Notes under the pieces: model-generated | The model's input: the letters and a program-made list of their open reading frames with translations, nothing else | What the model was told of the DNA's origin: nothing | Database searches by the model: none | Shown here: one piece after another, positions 44,465 through 53,614 of the stretch | Layout: each line of letters opens with the position of its first letter | Position numbering within the stretch: the stretch's first letter is position 1 | Position numbers and translations under genes: made by a program | Source: JBKBII01 sp046299415 | GTDB lineage: Bacteria > Pseudomonadota > Gammaproteobacteria > Ectothiorhodospirales > Ectothiorhodospiraceae | Reading direction: 5' to 3' | Length of the DNA: 64,000 bases | Assembly: GCA_046299415.1 (NCBI GenBank) | Contig: JBKBII010000011.1 | Coordinates: 1 to 64,000, forward strand

Positions 44465-46114
44465 ATGCTGAAAGCCGGTCTTCAACTCTCGCTCGGGCAA
44501 TCGCTCACCATGACGCCCCAGCTGCAACAGGCCATTCGCCTGCTGCAGCTTTCGTCGATCGAGCTTCAGGCCGAGATTCGCGAGCAACTCGAAAACAATC
44601 CGATGCTCGAGCTGGACGAATCCAGCGACAGCGGCGATCCGCAAGAACGTGTCGGTTCCGACGAACTGCGCAGCGACGACCTCCAAACCGAATCAGAGAA
44701 CGCCGACCAGCCTCACGACGATCGTACCTCTCATGAAGCGGAGCTGGACTCGGGTCAGTACACAGACGACATCCCTGAAGACCTCCCGATGGATACGCGT
44801 TGGGACGACATCTACGACCAACCCAATACTTCGAGTCGACACGGCGAAATCGATGACCGCGATCCCTTCGAGCGCATTGCAGACAGTTCCGAGGGCCTGA
44901 TCGATCATCTCGCATGGCAAATCCATCTCAGCCCGCTTGGTGCCATTGAGCGCGACATCGCGATGCACATTATCGAAAGCGTCCGGCCCGACGGTTACCT
45001 CGAGATGTCGATCGTCGAACTCCACGCCGCCTTTCTCGATCAGATTCGGGACGCGCACTTCACCGAAGACGACGAAGGCAGCGATGATCTATCGCCTGCA
45101 GTTGACGACGTCAGCCTCGATGCTTTCGTCGCGGTGCAACACTGGGTGCAGCAACTTGATCCGGTCGGATGCGCCTGCGAAACCGCGCGCGAGTGCTTGT
45201 CAGCACAACTCGTCGCGCTCGCACGGGAAACGCGAACTGCGACCGCTTCAAGCCCTGTCACATCGGATACACAGGCCATTGATGAGCGAGACTCCACAGA
45301 TCATCGCAATGACGTCGAGCTGGCCTTTCGGATCGTCGGCGAAGAATTTGACGCCCTCGGGCGTCGTGATCATCGCGCACTGGCGCGTCGCCTCGGTGTC
45401 CCGGCAGAAGCCATCCAGCGAGCCATCCGCGTCATTCAGGAGCTCGACCCTCGCCCGGGCACGCGCTTTTCGTCCGCGCCAACCGAATACATCGCACCCG
45501 ATGTGTACGTCGTCAAAGCGCCGGGGATCGGCTGGCAAGCACGCATCAACCCAAACGTCGCCCCGAACCTCCGCGTCAACGAGCTTTACGCCCGCTACGC
45601 TCGCGAAGCGCGCAACGCACGCGACGCCGAATTTATGAAAGGCCACCTGCAGGAAGCCCGCTGGTTCTTGAAAAGCCTGCAAGCCCGCAACGACACCATG
45701 CTCCGAGTGGCCCAAACGATTGTCGATCGACAAACCGGTTTTCTGGAACACGGCGAGGTCGGGATGCAGCCGATGGTGTTGCGCGACATCGCAGAAACCC
45801 TGAACCTGCACGAGTCAACGATTTCGCGGGTCACCCAAGGCAAGTACCTCCATACCCCTCGCGGTGTATACGAATTCAAATACTTTTTTTCGTCGCACGT
45901 CACGACCGACGGAGGGGGCGAATGTTCGGCGACCGCGATTCGCGCGATGCTGCGCGAACTGATTGAGGGCGAGACGCCGTCTCGCCCCTTGAGCGACGCG
46001 CGACTCGCCGCAATTCTGCAAGAACGAGGCATTCAGGTTGCACGCCGGACTGTCGCCAAATACCGTGAGTCCATGCGCATACCGTCATCGTCCGAGCGAC
46101 GTCTAACCGCCTGA
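44465..46114 (+). CDS. rpoN: RNA polymerase sigma-54 factor RpoN
   Basis: Sigma-54 of 549 residues. Region I begins MLKAGLQLSLGQSLTMTPQLQQAIRLLQLS and ends in ENNPMLEL; region II is acidic, as usual (about residues 50-135); region III contains the core-binding part, the helix-turn-helix (RDIAETLNLHESTISRVTQGKYLHTPRGVYEFKYFF, here in parts) and the RpoN box ARRTVAKYRE near the C-terminus. A linker of about 35 residues (TATASSPVTSDTQ...) inserted around residue 260 is unusual. No sigma-54 promoters were recognised in the window. The position after lptB and before hpf is the standard proteobacterial order. Confidence 0.96.
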   Translation: MLKAGLQLSLGQSLTMTPQLQQAIRLLQLSSIELQAEIREQLENNPMLELDESSDSGDPQERVGSDELRSDDLQTESENADQPHDDRTSHEAELDSGQYTDDIPEDLPMDTRWDDIYDQPNTSSRHGEIDDRDPFERIADSSEGLIDHLAWQIHLSPLGAIERDIAMHIIESVRPDGYLEMSIVELHAAFLDQIRDAHFTEDDEGSDDLSPAVDDVSLDAFVAVQHWVQQLDPVGCACETARECLSAQLVALARETRTATASSPVTSDTQAIDERDSTDHRNDVELAFRIVGEEFDALGRRDHRALARRLGVPAEAIQRAIRVIQELDPRPGTRFSSAPTEYIAPDVYVVKAPGIGWQARINPNVAPNLRVNELYARYAREARNARDAEFMKGHLQEARWFLKSLQARNDTMLRVAQTIVDRQTGFLEHGEVGMQPMVLRDIAETLNLHESTISRVTQGKYLHTPRGVYEFKYFFSSHVTTDGGGECSATAIRAMLRELIEGETPSRPLSDARLAAILQERGIQVARRTVAKYRESMRIPSSSERRLTA

Positions 46115-46137
46115 AAGCGAGTGAATCAAGAAAGCAG

Positions 46138-46167
46138 CTGCGTCAAAAAGAGGAGGATTTGACGCAG
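46138..46167 (+). repeat. 10-bp stem-loop with AGGAGG in the loop, upstream of hpf
   Basis: Arms CTGCGTCAAA and TTTGACGCAG are perfectly complementary around a 10-base loop AAGAGGAGGA, 24 bases past the rpoN stop and about 137 bases before hpf. The loop contains a perfect Shine-Dalgarno sequence but no start codon follows. There is no T-run, so it is not a standard terminator. Confidence 0.65.
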
Positions 46168-46303
46168 CGGAAAACATCGGAACCCCAATGGTCTCGATGA
46201 CACAGCGGGGCATCAGACCCCGTCTCTGCCGAGCCTCGGGTCGTTCCTCGAGCGCTGCAGAGCCCCATCAACGCTGCACCTACAACTCAAGAGGGAACGC
46301 GCC

Positions 46304-46633
46304 ATGCAGATCAATCTGACCGGCCATCATGTCGAAATCACCGACGCACTTCGCCAGTACGTCAACGAAAAATTCGAGCGCCTGGAAAGGCATTTCGATC
46401 AGGTGATCGACGTTCATGTCGTGCTCACTGTCGAGCCCAAGAAAAAGGCCGCGGAAGTCAATCTGCAAGTCTCGGGCAGCCACATCCATGCGCGCGCCGA
46501 GAGCGAAGACATGTACGCGGCGATCGACGCCTTGATCGACAAGACCGATCGTCAACTGCTCAAGCACAAAGAAAAGCTCAAGGACCATCACAGGGCAGAA
46601 GGCCTCGAACAAAGCCGCGTGACCTCTGCGTGA
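46304..46633 (+). CDS. hpf: Ribosome hibernation promoting factor HPF (short type)
   Basis: A 109-residue member of the YfiA/HPF family that binds the 30S decoding centre to inactivate ribosomes in starvation. It opens with MQINLTGHHVEITDALRQYV and continues KFERLERHFD, VVLTVEPKKKAAEVNLQVSG and SEDMYAAIDALIDKTDRQL, all family blocks, with a short basic tail (KHKEKLKDHH). The short length shows there is no C-terminal dimerisation domain. GAGGGA stands about 9 bases before the ATG. Placed between rpoN and ptsN as usual. Confidence 0.95.
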   Translation: MQINLTGHHVEITDALRQYVNEKFERLERHFDQVIDVHVVLTVEPKKKAAEVNLQVSGSHIHARAESEDMYAAIDALIDKTDRQLLKHKEKLKDHHRAEGLEQSRVTSA

Positions 46634-47027
46634 ACCCCGGAGCCGATGTCCCAACGAGGCGGCGATGCCTTCTCGAGACAATGGACCATCGAGCTGGCGG
46701 GCCCACACGAAGATGACATGCGGCGTTCGACAGCGAGGCCCGGGTCGGAGATCCGGTTCGGGCCCACAGACTCGCACAGCGCCGGGCGACGACAACGTCT
46801 CTCATCGCGCTAGAATCGAGCTCGCCGTCGCGATGGGCGGTAGCGACTGCATCAACCGATGTGAACCCGAGCGATAGCGAACACGCGAATCATCGCAACG
46901 CCCGTTCGATTACAAACCTCAATTTTCATACGACCAACAGGATGATGGTGAGGCGAATCACGCCCTGCAAGGCGAAACGCCCATCAGGCACCTGATCGAC
47001 GTCAACCATCCGCAATACGGATTCTTC
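46634..47027. other. Spacer between hpf and ptsN
   Basis: About 390 bases, longer than usual between these two genes. No gene, terminator or clear promoter was recognised. Confidence 0.45.
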
Positions 47028-47552
47028 ATGCATCCCGTAGATCTTCTGGCGCCCGGCGCCGTGGCCATCGAAATCGAAATCGAAAGCAAAAAACGGGCCC
47101 TCGAACGCCTCGCTGAGCTTCTCGACTGCCCCCCGGCAGCAGCATCAACCACAACCGACGAAAACAACTCTGACGCAGCGCCAGGGCCGACAGCCGCGGA
47201 TTTCATCGTGGCCCTTTCGACCCGCGAGAAGCTCGGTTCGACAGGCCTCGGTCATGGCATCGCCATTCCACACGGGCGGGTCGCCAATCTCGACGAACCG
47301 CGCATGGCCCTTTTGCGTGTTCCGGCCGGCCTCGATTTTGAGGCGATCGACAACGAACCGGTTGATCTGTTGATCGCACTGGTCGTACCCGAGAACGCGC
47401 CAAACGAACACCTCGGAATTCTGGCCCAGCTGGCTCGCCGGGTCTCCAAACCCGAGCACCGCGCGAAACTTCGTCAAACCGACACGGCCGACGACCTCCG
47501 TACCGCATTTATCGCGATGTTCAGCGATGCATCCGACGCCGAATCTCGGTGA
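47028..47552 (+). CDS. ptsN: Nitrogen PTS EIIA component PtsN (EIIA-Ntr)
   Basis: A 174-residue EIIA of the fructose/mannitol type acting in regulation rather than sugar uptake. The phosphorylatable His lies in GHGIAIPHGRV (His 82), preceded by REKLGSTGLG and followed by the VLRVP/LIALVVPEN strands. A loop of about 20 residues (AAASTTTDENNSDAAPG) after the first helices is longer than in Escherichia coli. The end of the gene overlaps hprK by 26 bases. Confidence 0.93.
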   Translation: MHPVDLLAPGAVAIEIEIESKKRALERLAELLDCPPAAASTTTDENNSDAAPGPTAADFIVALSTREKLGSTGLGHGIAIPHGRVANLDEPRMALLRVPAGLDFEAIDNEPVDLLIALVVPENAPNEHLGILAQLARRVSKPEHRAKLRQTDTADDLRTAFIAMFSDASDAESR

Positions 47553-48627
47553 CCTCGTGCGTGCCTTGCACGCGCGCTACGGTCTCGAGTTCATTCGAGA
47601 CGAGCAAGCGCATCAAGCGCGCGCTGTGATCGACGACGCGTACCCGGAACTCCCGCTCGCCGGCCATCTCAACCGCATTCGTCCCAACCGCCTGCAGATC
47701 GTCGGCGATCATGAGGCCGCTTATCTGGCCCAACGCTCGCCGCAGGAACGCCAAACCATCTACCGCACTCTCGCCGAAGCTGGCAGTATCGCCGTCATCT
47801 TTGCCGAAGGGGCTCATCCCGACCTGGCCGACTTCTCCGAGCCGACAGCAACCTCGCCGTCCGCGCGCTCGGCCACAACGGGCCAGCACGGCAGCGCAGC
47901 CAACGCTGAATCCCGCGATAACGAAGTAGCAGCACGGCTACCGGCTCTGATGCGTGCCACGGTCTCGAGCCACGAACTGTCGGCCGTCCTACGCTACCAC
48001 CTTCAGCAAGCGCTCGCGCCGACAACACTCCGACACGGTGTCTTTATGGAGATCATCGGTACCGGCGTCCTGATCGAGGGCGAATCGAGTGTCGGCAAAA
48101 GCGAAGTCGCTCTCGAGCTGGTGTCGCGAGGCCATCGCCTGATCGCCGATGATGCGCCGCGATTCACACGAATCGCCCCCGACATTCTGCGCGGAGAATG
48201 CCCGGCCCTGTTGCAGGATTTGCTCGAAGTCAGAGGCCTCGGGGTACTCAATATACGCGCCATGTACGGTGATTCTGCGATCAAACAAAACAAATACCTG
48301 CGCCTGATCATTTCGCTAAAGGCCGCCCGCATCGACGAGGTCGCGCCGGCCGAAACCCGCCTCGACGGAACCCGCACCGAAGTCGACGTTCTAGGCGTGC
48401 CCATTCCCTGCATTCGACTCCCGATTGCGCCCGGACGGAACATCGCGGTGCTGATCGAAGCAGCCGTACGCAATCATTTTCTGCACCGACAAGGCTACAA
48501 TGCCGCCGACGACCTGCGCCGTCGACAGCGCCATGCGATGCTCGCAACAGACGCCACAGCGCCCCAAAGCTCCCAGTCGGATCTGGGCATTCCGCCTGAA
48601 TCCGGTCACGATCGCTCAGCCGATTAG
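47527..48627 (+). CDS. hprK: HPr kinase/phosphorylase HprK
   Basis: Bifunctional enzyme that phosphorylates or dephosphorylates a regulatory Ser on HPr. The 366-residue protein has an N-terminal HprK domain and a C-terminal kinase domain with P-loop GESSVGKSEV (about residues 185-194), LIADDAPRFTRI with the catalytic Asp pair, and the family signature EVRGLGVLNIRAMYG. The region between the domains (about residues 105-140) contains a Ser/Ala-rich insert. Start ATG overlaps ptsN. The HPr gene downstream keeps the target Ser, so the system looks functional. Confidence 0.95.
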   Translation: MHPTPNLGDLVRALHARYGLEFIRDEQAHQARAVIDDAYPELPLAGHLNRIRPNRLQIVGDHEAAYLAQRSPQERQTIYRTLAEAGSIAVIFAEGAHPDLADFSEPTATSPSARSATTGQHGSAANAESRDNEVAARLPALMRATVSSHELSAVLRYHLQQALAPTTLRHGVFMEIIGTGVLIEGESSVGKSEVALELVSRGHRLIADDAPRFTRIAPDILRGECPALLQDLLEVRGLGVLNIRAMYGDSAIKQNKYLRLIISLKAARIDEVAPAETRLDGTRTEVDVLGVPIPCIRLPIAPGRNIAVLIEAAVRNHFLHRQGYNAADDLRRRQRHAMLATDATAPQSSQSDLGIPPESGHDRSAD

Positions 48628-48677
48628 GATTCCATGGCACACATCGCCCCCATCAGCGGCAGCCGCGCCCAAGAATC

Positions 48678-49718
48678 ATGAATCTCGTCGTCGTCAGCGG
48701 GCTTTCCGGCTCGGGCAAGAGTGTCGCCCTGAATGCACTCGAGGATGCCGGCTATCTGTGCATCGACAATCTCCCTTTACGTCTCGTCAGCGCTCTTCTC
48801 GACGAGCTTAGCGCGCAGCACAATCCAAGTACCGCCGAAGCATCCTCAACCCAGACCACAAGCGGAGCGCAAGGGCTACGCGTTGCGGTCGGCATCGATG
48901 TTCGCGGCGGTGGCAATGCCCTGACCGAATATCCGGCGGTCCACGCGATACTCAAATCAAGAGGTCTATCAATCACGACGCTTTTTCTGCACGCCTCCCT
49001 TGACACGCTACTCAAACGCTACCACCACACCCGCCGGCGCCACCCACTCGCGATGCAAGGACAAAGCCTCGCCGAAGCCATCGCGGTCGAACGCGAACTG
49101 CTCGCTCCCATCAGTGCCATGGCGGATCTGCAAATCGACACCGACGGCCTTTCAATGCATCAGCTGACGCATCGCATTCGCGATCGCATCGTCGGACAAC
49201 AACCGGGGCAGCTGTCGTTGCTGTTCCAATCGTTTGGCTTCAAATACGGTGCCCCGATCGACGCTGACCTCGTGTTCGACGTCCGCCACTTGCCCAATCC
49301 GCACTACGAGCCCGGGCTCGCCGCACAGACCGGACGAGATCCCGACGTCATCGCCTATCTCGAGCGCCATGACGAAGTCGACCGCATGTTCCGCTCGATC
49401 GACAACTATCTGGGCGAGTGGGTCCCCGCCCTGCTCCGTGATCATCGAGCCTATCTGACAGTCGGCATCGGCTGTACCGGTGGGCGCCACCGTTCGGTGT
49501 ATCTGGCCGAGCGCCTGTGTCAGCGCTGGCAAGCCCTTGCGGGCGTCACGACCGACTGCCGCCATCGCGAATTCGAAGCGAACCACGGCGAGCATTCCAG
49601 CTCCGCCGCTGGTTCATTCGCATCAGTACAAGCGCGCTCCAGCGCCGCGCAAGCCTCACAGGCCACCGCCCACACCGCAGCGCCTAATCCCACGCGCGAG
49701 ACGAATGATGTCAACTGA
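48678..49718 (+). CDS. rapZ: RNase adapter protein RapZ
   Basis: A 346-residue RapZ/YvcJ protein: Walker A SGLSGSGKSVAL (from residue 7), CIDNLPLRLV, RTRRRHPL-like TRRRHPLAMQG, and the C-terminal domain FGFKYGAPIDADLVFDVRHLPNP with GCTGGRHRSVYLAERL. In enterobacteria RapZ guides RNase E to the sRNA GlmZ and controls amino-sugar synthesis. An insert of about 20 residues (NPSTAEASSTQTTSGAQG) and an Ala/Ser-rich tail of about 45 residues are extra. Fourth gene of the PTS-type regulatory run; overlaps the next gene by 14 bases. Confidence 0.95.
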   Translation: MNLVVVSGLSGSGKSVALNALEDAGYLCIDNLPLRLVSALLDELSAQHNPSTAEASSTQTTSGAQGLRVAVGIDVRGGGNALTEYPAVHAILKSRGLSITTLFLHASLDTLLKRYHHTRRRHPLAMQGQSLAEAIAVERELLAPISAMADLQIDTDGLSMHQLTHRIRDRIVGQQPGQLSLLFQSFGFKYGAPIDADLVFDVRHLPNPHYEPGLAAQTGRDPDVIAYLERHDEVDRMFRSIDNYLGEWVPALLRDHRAYLTVGIGCTGGRHRSVYLAERLCQRWQALAGVTTDCRHREFEANHGEHSSSAAGSFASVQARSSAAQASQATAHTAAPNPTRETNDVN

Positions 49719-50205
49719 GTCCAAACCATCAGACCGGGCCGATCAAAGCGTCATATCCAGCGCGTCAGCATCGACCGAGCACGCACGCCATCCAGTCGGC
49801 CTACTCCTGATAACGCATCAAGAACTCGGAGATGCATTGCTGCACACGGCAACATCAATGCTCGGTCAGGCACCAGAAGCCTGTGTCGCAATCGCTTGCT
49901 CGCAGCGCGATGACCCGGACGAAGTCCTCACGATCGCCCGCGCCACCGCCAACCAGCTCGATCAAGGTGAGGGCGTTCTGATCTTGACGGATATTTACGG
50001 CTCAACCCCCGCCAACATCGCCCTGCGTGTAGCGACAGCGCCACAGACACGCGTCGTGGCGGGCGTCAATCTGCCGATGCTCATCCGGATACTCAACTAC
50101 CGCAGGCTCCCATTGAGCGAACTGATCACCAAAGCCGTGTCCGGTGGGCACGACGGTATTCTTCTCTGCGGGGAGCGTAGCGAAGATGACGCCATCCAAC
50201 ATTGA
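49705..50205 (+). CDS. PTS EIIA component, mannose family (EIIA-Man-like)
   Basis: A 166-residue protein whose core (from about residue 30) is an EIIA-Man domain: GLLLITHQELGDALLHTA with the candidate phospho-His in THQ, ILTDIYGSTPANIAL and the VAGVNLPMLIRILNYR strand-helix unit. About 28 Ser-rich residues precede it. No EIIB, EIIC or EIID genes are nearby, so it is likely regulatory. It starts inside the end of rapZ and ends 20 bases inside the HPr gene, showing tight coupling. Confidence 0.9.
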   Translation: MMSTESKPSDRADQSVISSASASTEHARHPVGLLLITHQELGDALLHTATSMLGQAPEACVAIACSQRDDPDEVLTIARATANQLDQGEGVLILTDIYGSTPANIALRVATAPQTRVVAGVNLPMLIRILNYRRLPLSELITKAVSGGHDGILLCGERSEDDAIQH

Positions 50206-50479
50206 ACGCGACGTTCAAATCGTCAACCGACTGGGTCTGCATGCTCGTGCCGCCGCAAAATTCGTGCGTCTCGCATCAGAATTCAACGCAATGATATTCG
50301 TCGCCCGCGACGGCTTTGAGGTCAACGGCAAAAGCATCATGGGTGTCATGATGCTCGCCGCATCACGGGGCAGCACGATCCGACTGCGCGCGGTCGACGT
50401 TGACGAAAGTAATGACGCGGCGGCGGCGATCGATGCACTCGCAGCCCTGATTCAAAATCGCTTCGAAGAATCTGAATAG
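50186..50479 (+). CDS. Phosphocarrier protein HPr
   Basis: A 97-residue HPr/NPr. The PTS phospho-His lies in NRLGLHARAAAKFV (His 19) and the HprK target Ser in VNGKSIMGVMML (Ser 50), so both phosphorylation routes are conserved. The start at 50186 is inside the EIIA-Man gene; GAAG is the only nearby purine box, so translation probably depends on coupling. No EI (ptsI/ptsP) follows within the window. Last gene of the plus-strand run. Confidence 0.93.
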   Translation: MTPSNIERDVQIVNRLGLHARAAAKFVRLASEFNAMIFVARDGFEVNGKSIMGVMMLAASRGSTIRLRAVDVDESNDAAAAIDALAALIQNRFEESE

Positions 50480-50984
50480 CACCGCTGAAGTGCCATCCAA
50501 GGGCTGGCAATGGAACCGACAGCCAAGTAACCCCCCGACAGGCCGCGCAGGCCCATCTTCGCAAGTGCCTGCGTAACACCCGCGTACTCGCTGCTAGGCT
50601 TGGCAGGTCTCGCGGCTTGAACGCCCTGCGCTACATTCCACTCGCAGCTTTCTGTGGCGCCTCCCTCGGAGGTCAACGCTCAACTCAGCCTGTTTACCCT
50701 TGCAAACACTTCCAAGTCGCGATCGAAACCCGACCACATGGCGTCGCTGACACGATAATCGCGGCCGAACCCATCTGATTGAGGGCGCAATCGCCATGCC
50801 ATCATCGGTGTGCCCTCGCGCTACAGAACACACCGACGAGCGCCTCGGGGGACGTTAGACTGCACCCGGGCACCGAGGCCAGTCTGGCCTCGAAACTCGA
50901 CTTTTTTTGTTCCAACCGATGCATTACCAGACAGCCGAGATACCCGTGCCAAGACTCGCACGCAGGACCAGCAAGTCGCGTCGA
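50480..50984. other. Convergent spacer between HPr gene and hslO
   Basis: About 500 bases between convergent genes. Several short frames but no supported gene; no strong intrinsic terminator was recognised. Confidence 0.45.
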
Positions 50985-52106
50985 TCAGTGCTGCCGGCCC
51001 GTATCCGTCGTGCCTGACTCCGCGAGGCGATGGTCAGCCTGGACGGTCTCGGGCGCGTGGCGCAACGCCTCAAGATCAACGGCATCGAACTCATAGCAGG
51101 TATTGCAGAACTCACAGGTCACGCTGACGCGTCCGTCATCGAGCAAGTCTTCGACTTCCTCATCGCCGAGGGCGCGTAGCATGGCCTCGACTCGTGCCCG
51201 TGAACAACTGCATGCAAAGCGCAAAGGTGTCGACGCAAAGCGTCGTAGATCCTCCTCGGCGAAAAGCCGCCCGACGAGGGACTCGAACGGCAAACCGCAA
51301 AGTTCGTCATCACGCACCGTATCGGCCAGTATCGTCATGCGTTTCCAATCTTCGGTCGTCCGCGCCATAGGCGCGCCAGTGGAATCGGGCAGCCCCTGTA
51401 TCAACAAACCGGCAGCTACGGCCTGTCGAGCATCATGACTCGCGGCAAGCCACAGCCGAGTTGGTAATTGTTCAGAAGCGGTAAAGTAGTGGTCGAGCGC
51501 CTCCGCCACGCACGTCATCCCATCGATCGCGACCACGCCCTGATATCGCTCGCCCCCCTCCAGACCGCGTGGCGGCTCGAGCGTGATGATCAACCTCGCT
51601 GGCGAACCCAGTAAATCAGACAAGCCCGGGATCTGGCCCGGCGCTGTTGTCGTGAACGCACCCGGAACATCGGAAGTCGGGACAGTTGCAGTCGAGTGCG
51701 CCAGAGCCCGCTCAAAAGCCGCTTGCAAATCCGCAACTGCAACCCAATCCTCGGTACTTCGCCAACCACCTCGCTCAGATGGATTGCTTTGCGCGTCGTC
51801 AGCGGTTGCTTCCACCGCCGGCCTGGCCAGCGCTCTCAGCCCTCCGGTGCGATCGGCCTGAGCCAGCAACATACGCACCGGCCCAGGGCCCGTCATCTGC
51901 ACCAGCAACGACCCATCAAATTTCAACGTAGCGGACAACAGGGCAACGCCTGCCATCAACTCGCCGAGTGCTTTGGCGACGATCGGCGGATAGGGGTGAC
52001 GCGCCAACACCTCGCGCCAAGCATCTATGAGCTTCACATGCTCGGCGCGCACGCGCGTGCGCTCGACCAAAAAACGCGTCACAGCATCACCCATGTCCTC
52101 ATTCAT
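50985..52106 (-). CDS. hslO: Hsp33 redox-regulated chaperone HslO
   Basis: A 373-residue Hsp33, the cytoplasmic holdase activated by oxidative disulfide formation. The redox switch is intact: CSCSR and CEFCNTC provide the CxC and CxxC zinc ligands in the C-terminal domain. The N-terminal holdase domain shows LGELMAGVALLSATLKFDGSLLVQMTGPGPV. About 75 residues are inserted or expanded around residues 95-165 relative to the usual ~290-residue protein. The start at 52106 is preferred over an upstream ATG at 52127 because GAGGAG is well spaced before it. Confidence 0.92.
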   Translation of the reverse strand: MNEDMGDAVTRFLVERTRVRAEHVKLIDAWREVLARHPYPPIVAKALGELMAGVALLSATLKFDGSLLVQMTGPGPVRMLLAQADRTGGLRALARPAVEATADDAQSNPSERGGWRSTEDWVAVADLQAAFERALAHSTATVPTSDVPGAFTTTAPGQIPGLSDLLGSPARLIITLEPPRGLEGGERYQGVVAIDGMTCVAEALDHYFTASEQLPTRLWLAASHDARQAVAAGLLIQGLPDSTGAPMARTTEDWKRMTILADTVRDDELCGLPFESLVGRLFAEEDLRRFASTPLRFACSCSRARVEAMLRALGDEEVEDLLDDGRVSVTCEFCNTCYEFDAVDLEALRHAPETVQADHRLAESGTTDTGRQH

Positions 52107-52154
52107 AAACTGACTCCTCGACGCCATGCGGCGGCACCGCGCCGAGCGACGACC

Positions 52155-53588
52155 TCACTCATCCAGCAAAGCCTTGAGACGCTCATTGACTTGCGCCGGG
52201 TTGGCCTGCCCCTGCGTGGCTTTCATGACCTGCCCGACGAAGAACCCGAACAGCTTATCTTTGCCAGAGCGGTACTGCTCGAGCTGCTTCGGATTCGCTG
52301 CCATAACCTCGCGAATCACAGTATCGATCGCAGCGCTGTCTGTGATCTGCTTGAGTCCGCGCGCGGCAATGATTGAATCCGCATCACCATCACCGGCCCA
52401 CATCGCCTCAAAAACATCCTTGGCGATCTTGCCCGAAATGGTGTCATCTTCGATCCGAACGAGAAGTCCCGCGAGCGCCGCAGCATCAACCGGCGCAGAC
52501 TCGAGCTCGAGTCCCGCCTTGTTCAAAGCTCCGAGGTACTCGCCCATGACCCAGTTCGCTGCGAGCTTGGCGTCAGCGACACCCCGCGCAACGGCTTCGT
52601 AGAAATCCGCGAGTTCGCGTGTCGCCGTGAGCACTGCAGCGTCATAGCTCGACAAACCGTATTGCGCGGTAAAACGAGCCTTTTTCGCATCTGGCAGCTC
52701 CGGCATCATCACCCGTACACGCTCAATGTCGGCCGGCTCGATCACCAGAGGCAGCAGGTCGGGGTCGGGAAAATATCGATAGTCGTTGGCCTCTTCCTTC
52801 GACCGCATTGAGCGCGTCTCGCCACGATCAGGGTCGTAAAGGCGCGTTTCCTGGACCACGGTACCGCCTGATTCGATCAACTCGATCTGACGTTCGACCT
52901 CAAACTCGATGGCCTTTTCAACGAAGCGAAACGAGTTCAGATTCTTGATCTCGGCTCGTGTCCCAAACGCCGCCTGCCCCACCGGACGCACCGAAACGTT
53001 GGCATCGCAGCGAAAACTGCCTTCCTGCATATTGCCGTCACAGATTTCGAGATAACGCACCAGCGCATGGAGTTTTTTCATGTACGCGACGGCCTCGACC
53101 GCCGAGCGCATTTCCGGCTCGGACACGATCTCGAGCAGAGGCGTTCCGGCGCGATTCAGATCGATCCCCGTCTCGCGCTCAAAGCCTTCATGCAAACTTT
53201 TGCCCGCGTCTTCTTCTAGATGCGCACGCGTGATTCCGACGCGCTTGGTCGCGCCATCAGGCAACTCGATATCAAGATATCCGCCCGCGACCACAGGCAA
53301 ATCGAACTGCGAGATCTGATAACCCTTCGGGAGATCTGGATAAAAATAATTTTTGCGCGCAAACACCGAGCGCGGCGCGACCGTCGCATTGATCGCGAGC
53401 CCCAGACGAATGGCCTTTTCAACCGCCTGCGCATTGAGGACCGGCAAGACGCCTGGCAAGCCGAGATCAACGGCACAGGCCTGGCGGTTTGGCTCCGCGC
53501 CGTACGCTGTCGACGCCCCGGAGAATATTTTTGAACGTGTGTTGAGCTGGGCATGAATCTCCAGCCCGATGACCGTCTCCCACTGCAT
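52155..53588 (-). CDS. gatB: Asp/Glu-tRNA(Asn/Gln) amidotransferase subunit B
   Basis: A 477-residue GatB, the kinase and tRNA-binding subunit of the amidotransferase that turns Glu-tRNA(Gln) and Asp-tRNA(Asn) into the correct amides. It starts with WETVIGLEIHAQLNTRSKIFSGAS, followed by the classic DLGLPGVLPVLNAQAVEKA, RKNYFYPDLPKGYQISQFDLP, FRCDANVSVRP and DYRYFPDPDLLPL blocks; the helical YqeY tail domain is complete. Last gene of gatC-gatA-gatB on the minus strand. Confidence 0.97.
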   Translation of the reverse strand: MQWETVIGLEIHAQLNTRSKIFSGASTAYGAEPNRQACAVDLGLPGVLPVLNAQAVEKAIRLGLAINATVAPRSVFARKNYFYPDLPKGYQISQFDLPVVAGGYLDIELPDGATKRVGITRAHLEEDAGKSLHEGFERETGIDLNRAGTPLLEIVSEPEMRSAVEAVAYMKKLHALVRYLEICDGNMQEGSFRCDANVSVRPVGQAAFGTRAEIKNLNSFRFVEKAIEFEVERQIELIESGGTVVQETRLYDPDRGETRSMRSKEEANDYRYFPDPDLLPLVIEPADIERVRVMMPELPDAKKARFTAQYGLSSYDAAVLTATRELADFYEAVARGVADAKLAANWVMGEYLGALNKAGLELESAPVDAAALAGLLVRIEDDTISGKIAKDVFEAMWAGDGDADSIIAARGLKQITDSAAIDTVIREVMAANPKQLEQYRSGKDKLFGFFVGQVMKATQGQANPAQVNERLKALLDE

Positions 53589-53614
53589 GCTAGTGCTCCG
53601 TTCGCCAGCGCCAA

